DNA of 64,000 nucleotides from Isosphaeraceae bacterium EP7. GTDB lineage: Bacteria > Planctomycetota > Planctomycetia > Isosphaerales > Isosphaeraceae. The notes beneath the pieces were generated by a model. It made no database searches. It was not told where the DNA came from and was given only the letters and a program-made list of their open reading frames with translations. The translations under genes and the position numbers were made by a program. Numbering within the stretch: the stretch's first letter is position 1; each line of letters opens with the position of its first letter. Below are positions 38,061 through 46,309 of this stretch, piece by piece. The DNA lies in NCBI GenBank assembly GCA_038400315.1, contig CP151667.1, positions 5,157,174-5,221,173 of the forward strand, written 5' to 3'.

Positions 38061-39292
38061 CGATCGACGGCATTCGTTGCCTTAATGGATGATATCGTCG
38101 GACCTTGGGTCGGGTCAAGCTCGGCCGAATTCCGCCAGGGAGCTGAGAGCGTCCCCCGAATCCGAACATCGCCGTCGAGGATCTCGTACCGGCAATCGAC
38201 AAGCCGACGAGCTTCGGACATCAAAGCGGATCCTCGGCCGAGCATCGGCCCTCGGCCGTGCTCGCCCCCTTCGAGGATTGGGGCGAGATAAGCGTCCAGT
38301 TCGTCGATCTGGCCGGCGTCGAAGAACGAGCCGATCACCCTTCCGCCTCCTTCGACGAGCAAATTCGTCATTCCTCGGTCACCAAGCGTCTTGAGCAACG
38401 CCAGGATGGGCACACTCCCCATTCCGCCGAACTCAATCACCTCACACCCGGCATCGATCAGGCTGGACCTGCGATCGGACGGGGCCCGGTCCGTCACCCC
38501 GACGATGACGGGAATCTCTCGGGCCGAACGGGCCAGACGACCGGTCGGCGGCAGAAGGGCCTGGCTGTCGAGCACGACACGCGCGGGCGTGCGGGGCCCG
38601 GGCGGCCGTGCGGTCAACTCCGGATCGTCCGCCAGGGCGGTCCCGATCCCGATGACAATCGCATCCACCCGCCCCCGCAGTTCGTGAACCCGGAGCCTCG
38701 ACGCCGGCCCGGAGATCCACCGGCTATCGCCGTCTGCCGTCGCGATCTTGCCGTCGAGAGTCATCGCCCATTTGGCCGTGACGTACGGTAAGCCCGTCAA
38801 CACGCGTTTGAAGAACGGCCCGTTGAGGCGGATCGTTTCGGGGCTGAGCAGCCCGATCTCGACCTGGATCCCCGCGGAACGCAGCCGAGCGAACCCTCCG
38901 CCCGCCACTCGTGGGAACGGGTCGCGCATGGCCGCGACGACCCGGATTACCCCGGCCCCAACGACCGCATCGGCGCAGGGGGGCGTCTTCCCGAAGTGAC
39001 AGCACGGCTCGAGGGTGACGTAAAGCGTCGAACCTCGTGCATCGACCCCCGCGCGAGACAGTGCCTCGACCTCGGCGTGAGGCCCACCGAACTTTCGGTG
39101 ATGTCCGACGGAGATCAGCCGGCCGTCGCGGACGATGACGGCGCCGACCATCGGATTCGGTTCGACGTGGCCCAGTCCACGCGCGGCCTCCGCGAGAGCC
39201 CGGCTCATCCAGAATGAGTCTTCGTCGGAAAATCCCGCGGTCGTCCCGTGAATGATGGGTGGCCCGCCAACAATCCCTTCGTGGCCGGTCAA
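38057..39292 (-). CDS. ribD: Bifunctional diaminohydroxyphosphoribosylaminopyrimidine deaminase / 5-amino-6-(5-phosphoribosylamino)uracil reductase
   Basis: This enzyme of 411 residues catalyses the second and third steps of riboflavin synthesis. The deaminase domain has the zinc site HAEVEAL and EPCCHFGKTPPC; the NADPH-dependent reductase domain has PYVTAKWAMTLDGKIAT, DSRWISG, GTALADDPELTAR and the C-terminal LVEGGGRVIGSF. The start is taken as TTG 39292 because GGAG lies 7 bases ahead and TTGA overlaps the preceding stop by four bases. The frame continues upstream to 39466 but that part overlaps the neighbour and has no family match. ribH lies elsewhere in the window (52.4 kb). Confidence 0.93.
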   Translation of the reverse strand: MTGHEGIVGGPPIIHGTTAGFSDEDSFWMSRALAEAARGLGHVEPNPMVGAVIVRDGRLISVGHHRKFGGPHAEVEALSRAGVDARGSTLYVTLEPCCHFGKTPPCADAVVGAGVIRVVAAMRDPFPRVAGGGFARLRSAGIQVEIGLLSPETIRLNGPFFKRVLTGLPYVTAKWAMTLDGKIATADGDSRWISGPASRLRVHELRGRVDAIVIGIGTALADDPELTARPPGPRTPARVVLDSQALLPPTGRLARSAREIPVIVGVTDRAPSDRRSSLIDAGCEVIEFGGMGSVPILALLKTLGDRGMTNLLVEGGGRVIGSFFDAGQIDELDAYLAPILEGGEHGRGPMLGRGSALMSEARRLVDCRYEILDGDVRIRGTLSAPWRNSAELDPTQGPTISSIKATNAVDR

Positions 39293-40323
39293 AAGGCCAC
39301 TCCGTCGGGCGAGCGTGGTGCGACCGGAACGGTGATGAGCGGGCCTTTGGCCGGTACTTTCGTGATCGGCATCTCGGATGGCGACGGGTAGGCAAGACGA
39401 TAGATTCGGCTCATACGGAGCCTTGCCTCGGCCGGCGGGAGGGAGTCGAACGAGATTCGGAGCCACTCGGGAATCGAGTCTTCGAATCGCCTGAGATTCG
39501 CCTCGTTGACCTGCATAGGCTGCCTCTGGTGTTCCGCCAGCCAGAACGCATCGGCCAAATGGCCCAGCAAATTTTTCAGGATTGGCCGAGCGACCTTACC
39601 GCTCGCCGCCTGCTTCTCCGCGGCCTTCTCCAGGATCCTGTCGAACCGTGCGCCGTTCGTGAATTCGCGCAGGAAGATCGCGTCTGATGCCCGCCTCCTC
39701 AGTCGTTCGGTCTCCTCGGCGGGGCGAGCCTCGACCTCGATATTCAGCTGTTTGCCTAGATCGGCCAGCTTTCGGGCCCGTGCCGCGATCCCGGCGCCTC
39801 CCTTGGGGCTCTCGACTTGTTTCTGCTGCTCGTCGGTCAGCGCCTGCCAGGTCTTAATCAGGTAAGCGAGATCGAACGGTGAACGGCCGAGCAAGTACGA
39901 AGGCTCGATGGGCGCCCCGGAGCCGCGAGCGGCGGCCGATGGGCGGCTCTTCGCCAGCGACTGGGCGATCGTCCGGATTCGATCCTCCGTCGCCCCTTCC
40001 ACGGACGCGGTCCTGATTGCCTCGGGCTGCTCGCGGAGCCAGACGTGATAGTGCCTGATCAGCGCCAGGAATCGGTCGCGATCAGCGGCGTCGAGCGAGG
40101 CAATCTTGCCATCCAGCTCGCGGACGGCCAGCTGGCGGTCGCGGGGTAACGATCCGAATTCTCTCAGCTTGGCGGCGAGCTCTTCCCGGCGGGAGAGCGG
40201 AAGATTCTGGAGCCGCGTCCAGGAATTCACGCCGGGGCCATCGCCCTGAGCGTGGGGGATGAACGCGAGTGAGATGGCCATCAGAGCGACGGCCCTGGTA
40301 TGGGTCATCGGGCAGAGTCGCAT
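39289..40323 (-). CDS. Exported DUF3106-like helical protein
   Basis: This 344-residue protein has a signal peptide (MTHTRAVALMAISLAFIPHAQG) and a helical domain with the pattern LQNLPLSRREELAAKLREF, then LPRDRQLAVRELDGKIASLD and DRDRFLALIRHYHVWLREQP, reminiscent of DUF3106 periplasmic proteins. The remainder is charged and helical, ending in a Pro-rich segment. ATG 40323 has GAGG about 8 bases upstream. Its stop overlaps the ribD start (TTGA), and it follows an anti-sigma-like gene, an arrangement often seen for stress-response sets in planctomycetes. The function is unknown. Confidence 0.7.
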   Translation of the reverse strand: MRLCPMTHTRAVALMAISLAFIPHAQGDGPGVNSWTRLQNLPLSRREELAAKLREFGSLPRDRQLAVRELDGKIASLDAADRDRFLALIRHYHVWLREQPEAIRTASVEGATEDRIRTIAQSLAKSRPSAAARGSGAPIEPSYLLGRSPFDLAYLIKTWQALTDEQQKQVESPKGGAGIAARARKLADLGKQLNIEVEARPAEETERLRRRASDAIFLREFTNGARFDRILEKAAEKQAASGKVARPILKNLLGHLADAFWLAEHQRQPMQVNEANLRRFEDSIPEWLRISFDSLPPAEARLRMSRIYRLAYPSPSEMPITKVPAKGPLITVPVAPRSPDGVAF

Positions 40324-40375
40324 GCACCTACCTCGATCGGTCGGGATGGATGAAGGACGGATCTCGCGTGCTCGA

Positions 40376-40867
40376 TTAATCTTGATTGAATTCGGGAAGC
40401 TTGTCGAGCTGCTCGAGGAACTCGAACGATCCTGCCTCGAGATACTCATCCAGGTGCTCGGCGATCGAGAGGTCATCCGCCAGGCGCTCGGTGGGGTGTG
40501 GCCAGACTATCGTCGTCGCCGCGTACCCTCCGGCGAACGTTGCCGCAGTCCCGAGGACGATGAGGGCGGCGGCAAAGACCCGATGGGTCAGGCGACGCGC
40601 GGCCCCGAATTGGTCCGCTCCAGGTCGATTCAGCCCTTCAGCCTCGGAAAGGGTCCGGGCCGTGAAGTCGGACTTCGCTTTGGGCATCGGCAGCTGGTCG
40701 AGCAGCTTCCAGGTCAGCTCGAAAAGTTCGACCTCGCGTCGAGCCGTGACGCTATGGGTCAACTTCGTCGAGATCACCCTCGACTCCGCCTCGTTCAGCT
40801 CGCCATCGATGTAGGCCACGAGATTGGAGCGTTCGGCAGGGCTCAACCGCTGCTGGTCGGGTCCCAT
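40376..40867 (-). CDS. Anti-sigma factor-like membrane protein
   Basis: This 163-residue protein begins with a cytoplasmic segment like anti-sigma N-termini (LVAYIDGELNEAESRVISTKL), has one membrane helix (FAAALIVLGTAATFAGGYAA) and a short acidic outer part. It lacks the HxxxCxxC zinc motif of the classical domain. ATG 40867 is preceded by GGAG at 11 bases. No ECF sigma gene is adjacent, so the partner would be encoded elsewhere. The downstream gene (exported, DUF3106-like) is 52 bases away on the same strand. Confidence 0.68.
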   Translation of the reverse strand: MGPDQQRLSPAERSNLVAYIDGELNEAESRVISTKLTHSVTARREVELFELTWKLLDQLPMPKAKSDFTARTLSEAEGLNRPGADQFGAARRLTHRVFAAALIVLGTAATFAGGYAATTIVWPHPTERLADDLSIAEHLDEYLEAGSFEFLEQLDKLPEFNQD

Positions 40868-40912
40868 GGAATCGCCGCTCCGGAGGAACGTCTCGCGTGC
40901 GTCTCGGGAAAT

Positions 40913-40943
40913 CGAAAAGCCCGGCCGACATTGTCGGGCCGGG
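40913..40943 (-). terminator. Intrinsic terminator-like hairpin after the 41 kb secreted-protein gene
   Basis: Reading the minus strand, GCCCGGCCCGACA pairs with TGTCGGCCGGGC and is followed by TTTTCGATTT. The stem is GC-rich, with a U-containing tail. It lies just after the stop of the minus-strand gene at 40971-41471 and before the anti-sigma-like gene, separating the two transcripts. Confidence 0.75.
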
Positions 40944-40970
40944 CCATTCTTTAGACAAGATCCATCCGGC

Positions 40971-41471
40971 TCATCGAGTGTTGTTCGCATACGGGATGGA
41001 CGGTCCGGTCGTCCGGCGATGAGCAGGTGCGACATACTGATTCGCGCCTCGGCCGGTTCTGGCATTCGGGAAGTAGTGGACCACCCGGTTGTAATGCTGA
41101 GGGGGGCCGGCGCCGTTGACATGGTTAAAGGGCAAACTACGAGTCGAGCTCAGGCGTGGCATCCGCTCGCCCGGGCGACGGGTCCCCGCGAAGACCCCCG
41201 AATCGCTGAACGGATCGTCGGCGCCGGCGAACGGGTTGCCGGGATCGGTCAGGCTACCCTGGTTCGTCACGGCGTAGCTTTGACGGGCTGCGACGTTCTC
41301 GTTGATCGTGGCCTCGGGGCCTGGCTGATTCGCGAGCGCTTGCTGCCTTGGCAGGAAGAACCCGAAATAGAGCGCAAATGGGTCATTACTGAACGGCGTC
41401 GTCTGGGCCCGGGACTCGGAGGCCGTCAGACCCGCCAGCATGACCAAAAGTGTGAACCATCGAAATCGCAT
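40971..41471 (-). CDS. Secreted hypothetical protein (166 aa)
   Basis: From ATG 41471 (AAGGAGGG about 10 bases upstream) the protein has a clear signal peptide (MRFRWFTLLVMLAGL, cleavage near SRAQ). The mature part is rich in Gly, Pro, Asn, Arg and Phe, with no cysteines and no recognised domain. Low-complexity segments (DPGNPFAGADDPFSDSG) suggest an unstructured surface or wall-associated protein. It has its own terminator downstream. Confidence 0.7.
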   Translation of the reverse strand: MRFRWFTLLVMLAGLTASESRAQTTPFSNDPFALYFGFFLPRQQALANQPGPEATINENVAARQSYAVTNQGSLTDPGNPFAGADDPFSDSGVFAGTRRPGERMPRLSSTRSLPFNHVNGAGPPQHYNRVVHYFPNARTGRGANQYVAPAHRRTTGPSIPYANNTR

Positions 41472-41796
41472 CTTCCACGACCCTCCTTGTGATTGGCCGG
41501 GAACTCTGACGGGAGAGGTTGATTCGATACGTCGTGTCCGACGCTCGGATCCTTCGCAGGTCACATCGAACTTGCCCGCAACTCCCGAACTCCATAATCT
41601 AGCACGCGAACTGCGGCAAGCAAGCGACAGCGAAAATGTGGAAAGCTCGATTCAGCGATATGTTGGCGGCGAGCAACATCGGCCGATGCAAACCCGTGAT
41701 GATCGACGCCGATCGAAGGGCCATCCTCAGTCGGTCCGATTCCATCGGTGATCCCCCGGTGCCGCGAAGGTTTTGCGAACGCCCGAGAGCAATTCC
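41472..41796. other. Divergent intergenic region
   Basis: These 325 bases between two divergent genes contain no gene or known element that I can identify. Confidence 0.5.
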
Positions 41797-42195
41797 ATGA
41801 GCTTGAACCTCGCCTTGATCTGGGCCCAGGCCCGAATCCCGCTCTCCGCCAGGCCCGTGGTCACCTCGTCCTGGCTCTGGAATTGGGCCGCCGCGGCGGT
41901 CCTGGGGTTGGGAATTATCATCGGCGTGATCGTTATTTATTATTTGCGACGAGATGTTTCCCAGGCCGATGACCCGATCTCCGTCACCGAGGAAGAACAA
42001 CTCGCCGAGTTCGAACGTGCGTATGAAGCGGGCGAGATGGACGAACTCGAGATCCGCAAGGTCCGCGACATCTTGCGGCGCAGGCAAGGTCTCGAGAGCC
42101 TGCCGAGCGCAACGCTCGAGCAACTTTCGCCGGGGCCAGAATTTGGCCGCGGCGGGGCTGATGAGGCCAGCCCGAACGCCCCCGAATCGACCTGA
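41797..42195 (+). CDS. Small single-pass membrane protein (132 aa)
   Basis: From ATG 41797 (GAGAG about 7 bases upstream) the protein has one membrane helix (AAAAVLGLGIIIGVIVIYYL) followed by a charged cytoplasmic region with EEEQLAEFERAYEAGEMDELEIRKVRDILRRR spread over helices. This pattern is typical of small planctomycetal membrane proteins, but no function is known. It ends 21 bases from the convergent next gene. Confidence 0.65.
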   Translation: MSLNLALIWAQARIPLSARPVVTSSWLWNWAAAAVLGLGIIIGVIVIYYLRRDVSQADDPISVTEEEQLAEFERAYEAGEMDELEIRKVRDILRRRQGLESLPSATLEQLSPGPEFGRGGADEASPNAPEST

Positions 42196-42216
42196 AGTCC
42201 GGGCCAGCTCGTGGGT

Positions 42217-42636
42217 TCAGGGCTTGGTCGTCTCACGGGTCGCGGTCCAACCGAACTCCTCGGGCTGGCCATTCACCTGGACGGTCACCTTCCCATTGAT
42301 CGTGTCCGGCCCGTCGAACTTGCCCGAATATTCGGCCCTACGCTCCCCCCGCACGACAATAAATGTGACCTTCTTGCCGTCGACCTTGAGCGACTCGGCC
42401 TTGACCGGCTGCGAGTCGTCGAAGCGTTCTCGGGCCGCGAGCTTGGAAGGCTCGCCTTCGACCTCCAGGACATGGCGATGGGTCTCCCCCTCGCCGTCCT
42501 TCCACTTCCAGGTCCAGGTGCCGACGAACTTCGGCGGATCGTCGGCCGCGAGCGACTCGGACGGTGACATGAGGCCAACCGCCAAGCCCAGGCCGATCAA
42601 TCCCATCCAGGTGAAAGCCATGTTTCGCAATTTCAT
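42217..42636 (-). CDS. Secreted small beta-rich hypothetical protein (139 aa)
   Basis: The signal peptide is MKLRNMAFTWMGLIGLGLAV, with cleavage near SLAAD. The mature domain, about 100 residues, has repeated beta strands (FVGTWTWKWKDGEGETH, KVTFIVVRGERRAEYSGKFD, NGKVTVQVNGQPEEFGW), like lipocalin-type or META-like small barrels. Similar domains in planctomycetes appear beside enzymes but have no assigned function. ATG 42636 is preferred; a TTG at 42645 lies closer to a GGGGAG. Confidence 0.65.
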   Translation of the reverse strand: MKLRNMAFTWMGLIGLGLAVGLMSPSESLAADDPPKFVGTWTWKWKDGEGETHRHVLEVEGEPSKLAARERFDDSQPVKAESLKVDGKKVTFIVVRGERRAEYSGKFDGPDTINGKVTVQVNGQPEEFGWTATRETTKP

Positions 42637-42768
42637 CTGAGACAAAACTCCCCTGGGGATCGTGGTCGTGACGCTCTCTCACAAACTCAGCAACCGGCGT
42701 GCCCGGGCAGATCGAACTCGGGCGGGTTGCAAGCTCGAGATGTGTGCGAGAGGTCATCCCACGATCGC

Positions 42769-43272
42769 CTAGAGCTCAAATCCAGCGGTCTGTGGGAGCC
42801 CCTTCAACCGCCTCCAGGTCGAGAATTGGCCGAGATGGCCGGCCTCGTGCGTGCTGAGCAGATGGGCGATCAGGTCTCCGACCGTGGGCAGGGTTTTGCG
42901 GATCAGCTCCATCCCGAGGGTATGCTTTTCCGCGAGCCTGTCAGGGTCAAGCTGGGTCGCCGCCTGCAAGGCCCTCTCGTGGCCGGCGGTGAGGGCATTC
43001 ATCAGCTCAGCCACACCCGGGCGAACCGAGCCCTCGGCCAAGGGCATTGAACCCGGCCCGAACGAACGATGCCAGGCTTCCGGCAAGGCCATCGGCAGGC
43101 CACAGGTGCTCAAGACGTAGTCGGTGCAGATGGCCAGATGACCCAGGATCCAGATCGGCGGGTTGATCCCGGGGCTGGGGATCTGGGCGATCTCCGCATC
43201 ATCCAGCCCATCCACCAGCCGCCGCGTGTACTCCAGGTTATAGGCGTAGAGATTTCGCTCGCGCTCGAACAT
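42769..43272 (-). CDS. DinB-family four-helix metalloprotein
   Basis: This 167-residue protein has the DinB/YfiT fold: four helices with three histidines that bind a divalent metal, visible as H45 in ILGHLA and H142 and H146 in THEAGHLGQFSTWRR. Relatives include bacillithiol- or mycothiol-dependent transferases and DNA-damage-inducible proteins; the substrate cannot be predicted. The ATG at 43272 fits the family. It lies 55 bases upstream of the stop of the neighbouring secreted-protein gene, on the same strand. Confidence 0.82.
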   Translation of the reverse strand: MFERERNLYAYNLEYTRRLVDGLDDAEIAQIPSPGINPPIWILGHLAICTDYVLSTCGLPMALPEAWHRSFGPGSMPLAEGSVRPGVAELMNALTAGHERALQAATQLDPDRLAEKHTLGMELIRKTLPTVGDLIAHLLSTHEAGHLGQFSTWRRLKGLPQTAGFEL

Positions 43273-43326
43273 GGCTCGCGTCCCCCGTCCGTCTACGGAT
43301 AAGTGTACCGGCGTATCGCCAGAATT

Positions 43327-44115
43327 TCAGTTGGCGAAGCGGGCGAAGGGAATCGACTTGTAGAGGACCATCCGCCCGAGCACCAGACTGCGGGCCCCTG
43401 CGCTCGAGGGGACGAAGTAGACGACGTCACCTTTGCGGATCGTCGACCAGGTCCCGAGGGTCACCTGAGTCATGGTGATCCCGTTGTTGCCGGGCACGAC
43501 CGTCCAGACCTGATTTCCACCGATGCTGAACTGGAGGGGGTCGGAGTCGACCACACTGCCGACGAACGTCGGGATGTTGGGGGCGCCCCAGATTCCGGCC
43601 ATCCCGGGGTTGTTGGGCCCGCTGATGCTGGACCTGCCCAGTCCGACCGGGCTCAGGACGAGGCTGAAACCCTGGTTAATCTCGGTCGTGGGAGTGACCA
43701 TGTTGCGAGCGGGCCCTTCGAACACGTCGACGTGGTCGGTCATGATCTGGTTCGACGCGACGTCGCTGCCGGTCACCTCGATCATGGAGGCCCTCGTCAG
43801 CGCGTCGGCCGAGGTGGGCCAGCGAGTCATGAAGGATCCGACGCTATCCATGGCGACGGGGAACTGCTGCCCCTGCTGGTTCTGGATGACGATCCATTTG
43901 GCGTTGACCATGATGATCTCGCCCCAACTGCCGCGTTGGGGCATTTCGGGCCGGGCGAACCCACTGACGTTCGAATGATAGAGGAATCCGTCGCCGAAAT
44001 AGCTGGAGTCGGCCATCTGGGCGAATGACGCGGGGGCCAGGCCCGCCAGCATTGCGAACAGGACCAGCGACCTCGCGAGCAGCTGGCTGAAGCGTTTTTG
44101 ACCGCGTCGAATCAT
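43327..44115 (-). CDS. Secreted hypothetical protein (262 aa)
   Basis: From ATG 44115 (GGAGG about 8 bases upstream) a signal peptide (FSQLLARSLVLFAMLAGLAP, then ASFAQ) precedes a beta-rich mature region with segments WIVIQNQQGQQFPVAMDSV, MIEVTGSDVASNQIMTDHVD and VLGRMVLYKSIPFARF. The central part contains a Gly/Pro/Asn-rich loop. No domain is recognised. It is followed by the DinB-like gene and is divergent from the kinase gene. Confidence 0.68.
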   Translation of the reverse strand: MIRRGQKRFSQLLARSLVLFAMLAGLAPASFAQMADSSYFGDGFLYHSNVSGFARPEMPQRGSWGEIIMVNAKWIVIQNQQGQQFPVAMDSVGSFMTRWPTSADALTRASMIEVTGSDVASNQIMTDHVDVFEGPARNMVTPTTEINQGFSLVLSPVGLGRSSISGPNNPGMAGIWGAPNIPTFVGSVVDSDPLQFSIGGNQVWTVVPGNNGITMTQVTLGTWSTIRKGDVVYFVPSSAGARSLVLGRMVLYKSIPFARFAN

Positions 44116-44430
44116 GGTCGTCGCCTCCAAGAGGGCGGGAAGCCCCGCCATTTCGCCCCGGTCGCGAATTCAGACGCCAGGCACGAGGGCATCATCACGC
44201 CGTCGAGGGGGGCGTGTGCGGGCGGTCCGCCACTTCGAGTGTAGCATCGAAGGGTCGTGCCTTCGACCACCGGGGACTGTAATCCGTACTCGATGGTGTC
44301 AACCGCCCTGGACGATCGCTGCGGTCGGGAATAGGCGAGACGCCGGCCGATCCGTACACTGGAGGGCGAGATCCACTCGCGGCCCCCCTCCATGACGTGT
44401 GGCCCACCCACCCGCCGATCGGACCGACCG
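44116..44430. other. Divergent intergenic region upstream of the kinase gene
   Basis: About 315 bases with no supported gene; presumed to hold the promoters of the secreted protein and the kinase. Confidence 0.45.
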
Positions 44431-46182
44431 ATGCCCGACAACCAAGCGAAGCCGAGAGCCTTGCCCGACCCCGCGGCGACGGCCGGGAATGCCGGCCTCT
44501 CCTCGACCGGGATCCCCGTCGCGCCGACTCGCGACTTGACCGGCTCGATGCTGGGCGATTTTCAGGTCGAACGACTCCTGGGCCGGGGAGGCATGGGCGA
44601 AGTCTATCTTGCCCGCCAGCTCAGCCTGAATCGCGAGGTGGCGCTGAAGGTGCTGCGGGCCGACCTGATTTCCAACGCCACCTACCAGGCCCGCTTCGAG
44701 GTGGAAGCCTGGGCCGCGGCCAAGCTGAATCACGCCAACATTGTCCACATATACACCCTCGGCTCGTTCGAGAATCTGCGGTTCATCGCCATGGAGTACG
44801 TGCAGGGGACCAACCTGCGCGAATATCTCACCCGCAAGGGGACGATCGACCTGCCTCTGGCGATGTCGATCATGCGCCAGTCTGCCCTGGCCATCGGCGC
44901 CGCCGGCGAGCTGGGCCTGATCCACCGGGATATCAAGCCCGAAAACCTGATGCTCACGAAGAAGGCGCAGGTCAAGGTCGCCGACTTCGGCCTCTGCCGC
45001 GACCTGGAGCACGACCACCACATCACCCAGGACGGGGTGACCCTCGGCACGCCGATGTACATGAGCCCCGAGCAGGTCCAGGGACACCCGCTCGACCACC
45101 GGAGCGACCTCTACTCCCTGGGCGTGACGTATTATCACATGCTCGCCGGCGCCCCGCCGTTTCGCGCCGAGACGGCCCTGGCCCTGGCCCTGAAGCATCT
45201 GAAGGATACCCCCGTCAATCTGGCGGTCCACCGGCCCGACCTCCCGCCCGAACTCACGGCGCTCGTCATGCGGCTGATGGCCAAGTCTCCCAACGACCGC
45301 TATCAGTCGGCCGCCGAGATGTTGCGCGACCTGGCAAGGGTGCGCGAGAAGCTCAACCTCGGCTCCGCTCGGGCCGAGACGGGCGAGATCAGCACGATCC
45401 CGGCGAACGAGGCATTCCCGAAGCTTGCCGCCGAGTCTGCAAGCTCCAGGTCGCTCAAAACGACCGAGCCCTCGCTCGTCATGGCGGCCTTGTCTTCGTC
45501 GATGGTCGCGATCCGGAAGGCGAGGCCTAGCCGTGGGATGGCCGCGGCCTGCCTCGTCGGCGGGTTGCTGGCCGGGGCCATCGCGGGCTGGTCCGGTCGG
45601 AGGCCCGATTTGCTCGACGTCCGATCCGCATCGCCGAAGGGGAGCCCGGCCCTCTGGATGGCCCCCGAATGGCGCTCGATCCCCCATCAGGCGACGTCAT
45701 CGGCCCAGTATCGACAGGCCCAGATGAGGACCGTGCCGGCCGAGCTGGACGCCGCCTGGCTGGCCGTGCCGGGCTTCCACCCCGGCCAGCACGAATGGGC
45801 GCTCAGGGCCTATACTCAGTTCGCCAGATCGCTGTTCCGTCGCCGCGATTCCGAGCGGTTGGCCATGCTGGCCGACGCGCTCGACGGCTCAGAACGGGAG
45901 GGCGATCGGGCCTACGCCGAGATCTTCAGGGGCGGGGTCGCCGCGCTCCGGAAGGATGCCGCGGGAACCGAGCGGCTGCTCGCCGGAAGGGCCGAGCAAC
46001 TCACCGACCCGGGGCTCGTCGAGCTCGGCGCGGAGATCGCCGTGGACGTGACCCGACGCCCGGCCGGCCCCGAGGCGACCCTCGCGGCGCGGGCGAAATT
46101 CCTCGAACTCCAGTCCAAGTACATGGCCCGACTGCTCCAGATCGAGATGGCCAACGCCGGCGAGCCGGGACGCCCCGGATGA
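44431..46182 (+). CDS. Membrane-anchored Ser/Thr protein kinase (PknB/Hanks type)
   Basis: This 583-residue kinase has the glycine loop GRGGMGEVY near residue 50, the ATP lysine in VALKVL near 72, catalytic HRDIKPENLM near 164, the metal-binding DFG in VADFGLC near 185, and the activation segment GTPMYMSPEQ. A single membrane helix (AAACLVGGLLAGAIAGW) at about residues 370-387 separates it from an outer domain of about 195 residues with no known sensor fold but helical character. The start at 44431 gives a short N-terminal tail of about 40 residues before the kinase. An FHA-GAF-PP2C phosphatase gene follows 127 bases downstream, suggesting a kinase/phosphatase pair. Confidence 0.93.
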   Translation: MPDNQAKPRALPDPAATAGNAGLSSTGIPVAPTRDLTGSMLGDFQVERLLGRGGMGEVYLARQLSLNREVALKVLRADLISNATYQARFEVEAWAAAKLNHANIVHIYTLGSFENLRFIAMEYVQGTNLREYLTRKGTIDLPLAMSIMRQSALAIGAAGELGLIHRDIKPENLMLTKKAQVKVADFGLCRDLEHDHHITQDGVTLGTPMYMSPEQVQGHPLDHRSDLYSLGVTYYHMLAGAPPFRAETALALALKHLKDTPVNLAVHRPDLPPELTALVMRLMAKSPNDRYQSAAEMLRDLARVREKLNLGSARAETGEISTIPANEAFPKLAAESASSRSLKTTEPSLVMAALSSSMVAIRKARPSRGMAAACLVGGLLAGAIAGWSGRRPDLLDVRSASPKGSPALWMAPEWRSIPHQATSSAQYRQAQMRTVPAELDAAWLAVPGFHPGQHEWALRAYTQFARSLFRRRDSERLAMLADALDGSEREGDRAYAEIFRGGVAALRKDAAGTERLLAGRAEQLTDPGLVELGAEIAVDVTRRPAGPEATLAARAKFLELQSKYMARLLQIEMANAGEPGRPG

Positions 46183-46309
46183 CTCCGATGGACGAGAACG
46201 ACCCGGCCGGCGGGCCGGCATCCCCCCGGACGTTATTTCCCGCCATCCCATCGAACCGGACACGCAGAACCGCTCCTCGTCGTCACGCAGGCCCCACGGA
46301 GCGACTCGA

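Noticed and set aside
44299-45687. Long open frame opposite the Ser/Thr kinase gene
   Set aside because: High GC and codon bias produce long antisense frames; its translation is rich in Arg, Gly, His, Glu and Gln without any family motif, while the plus strand encodes a clear kinase.
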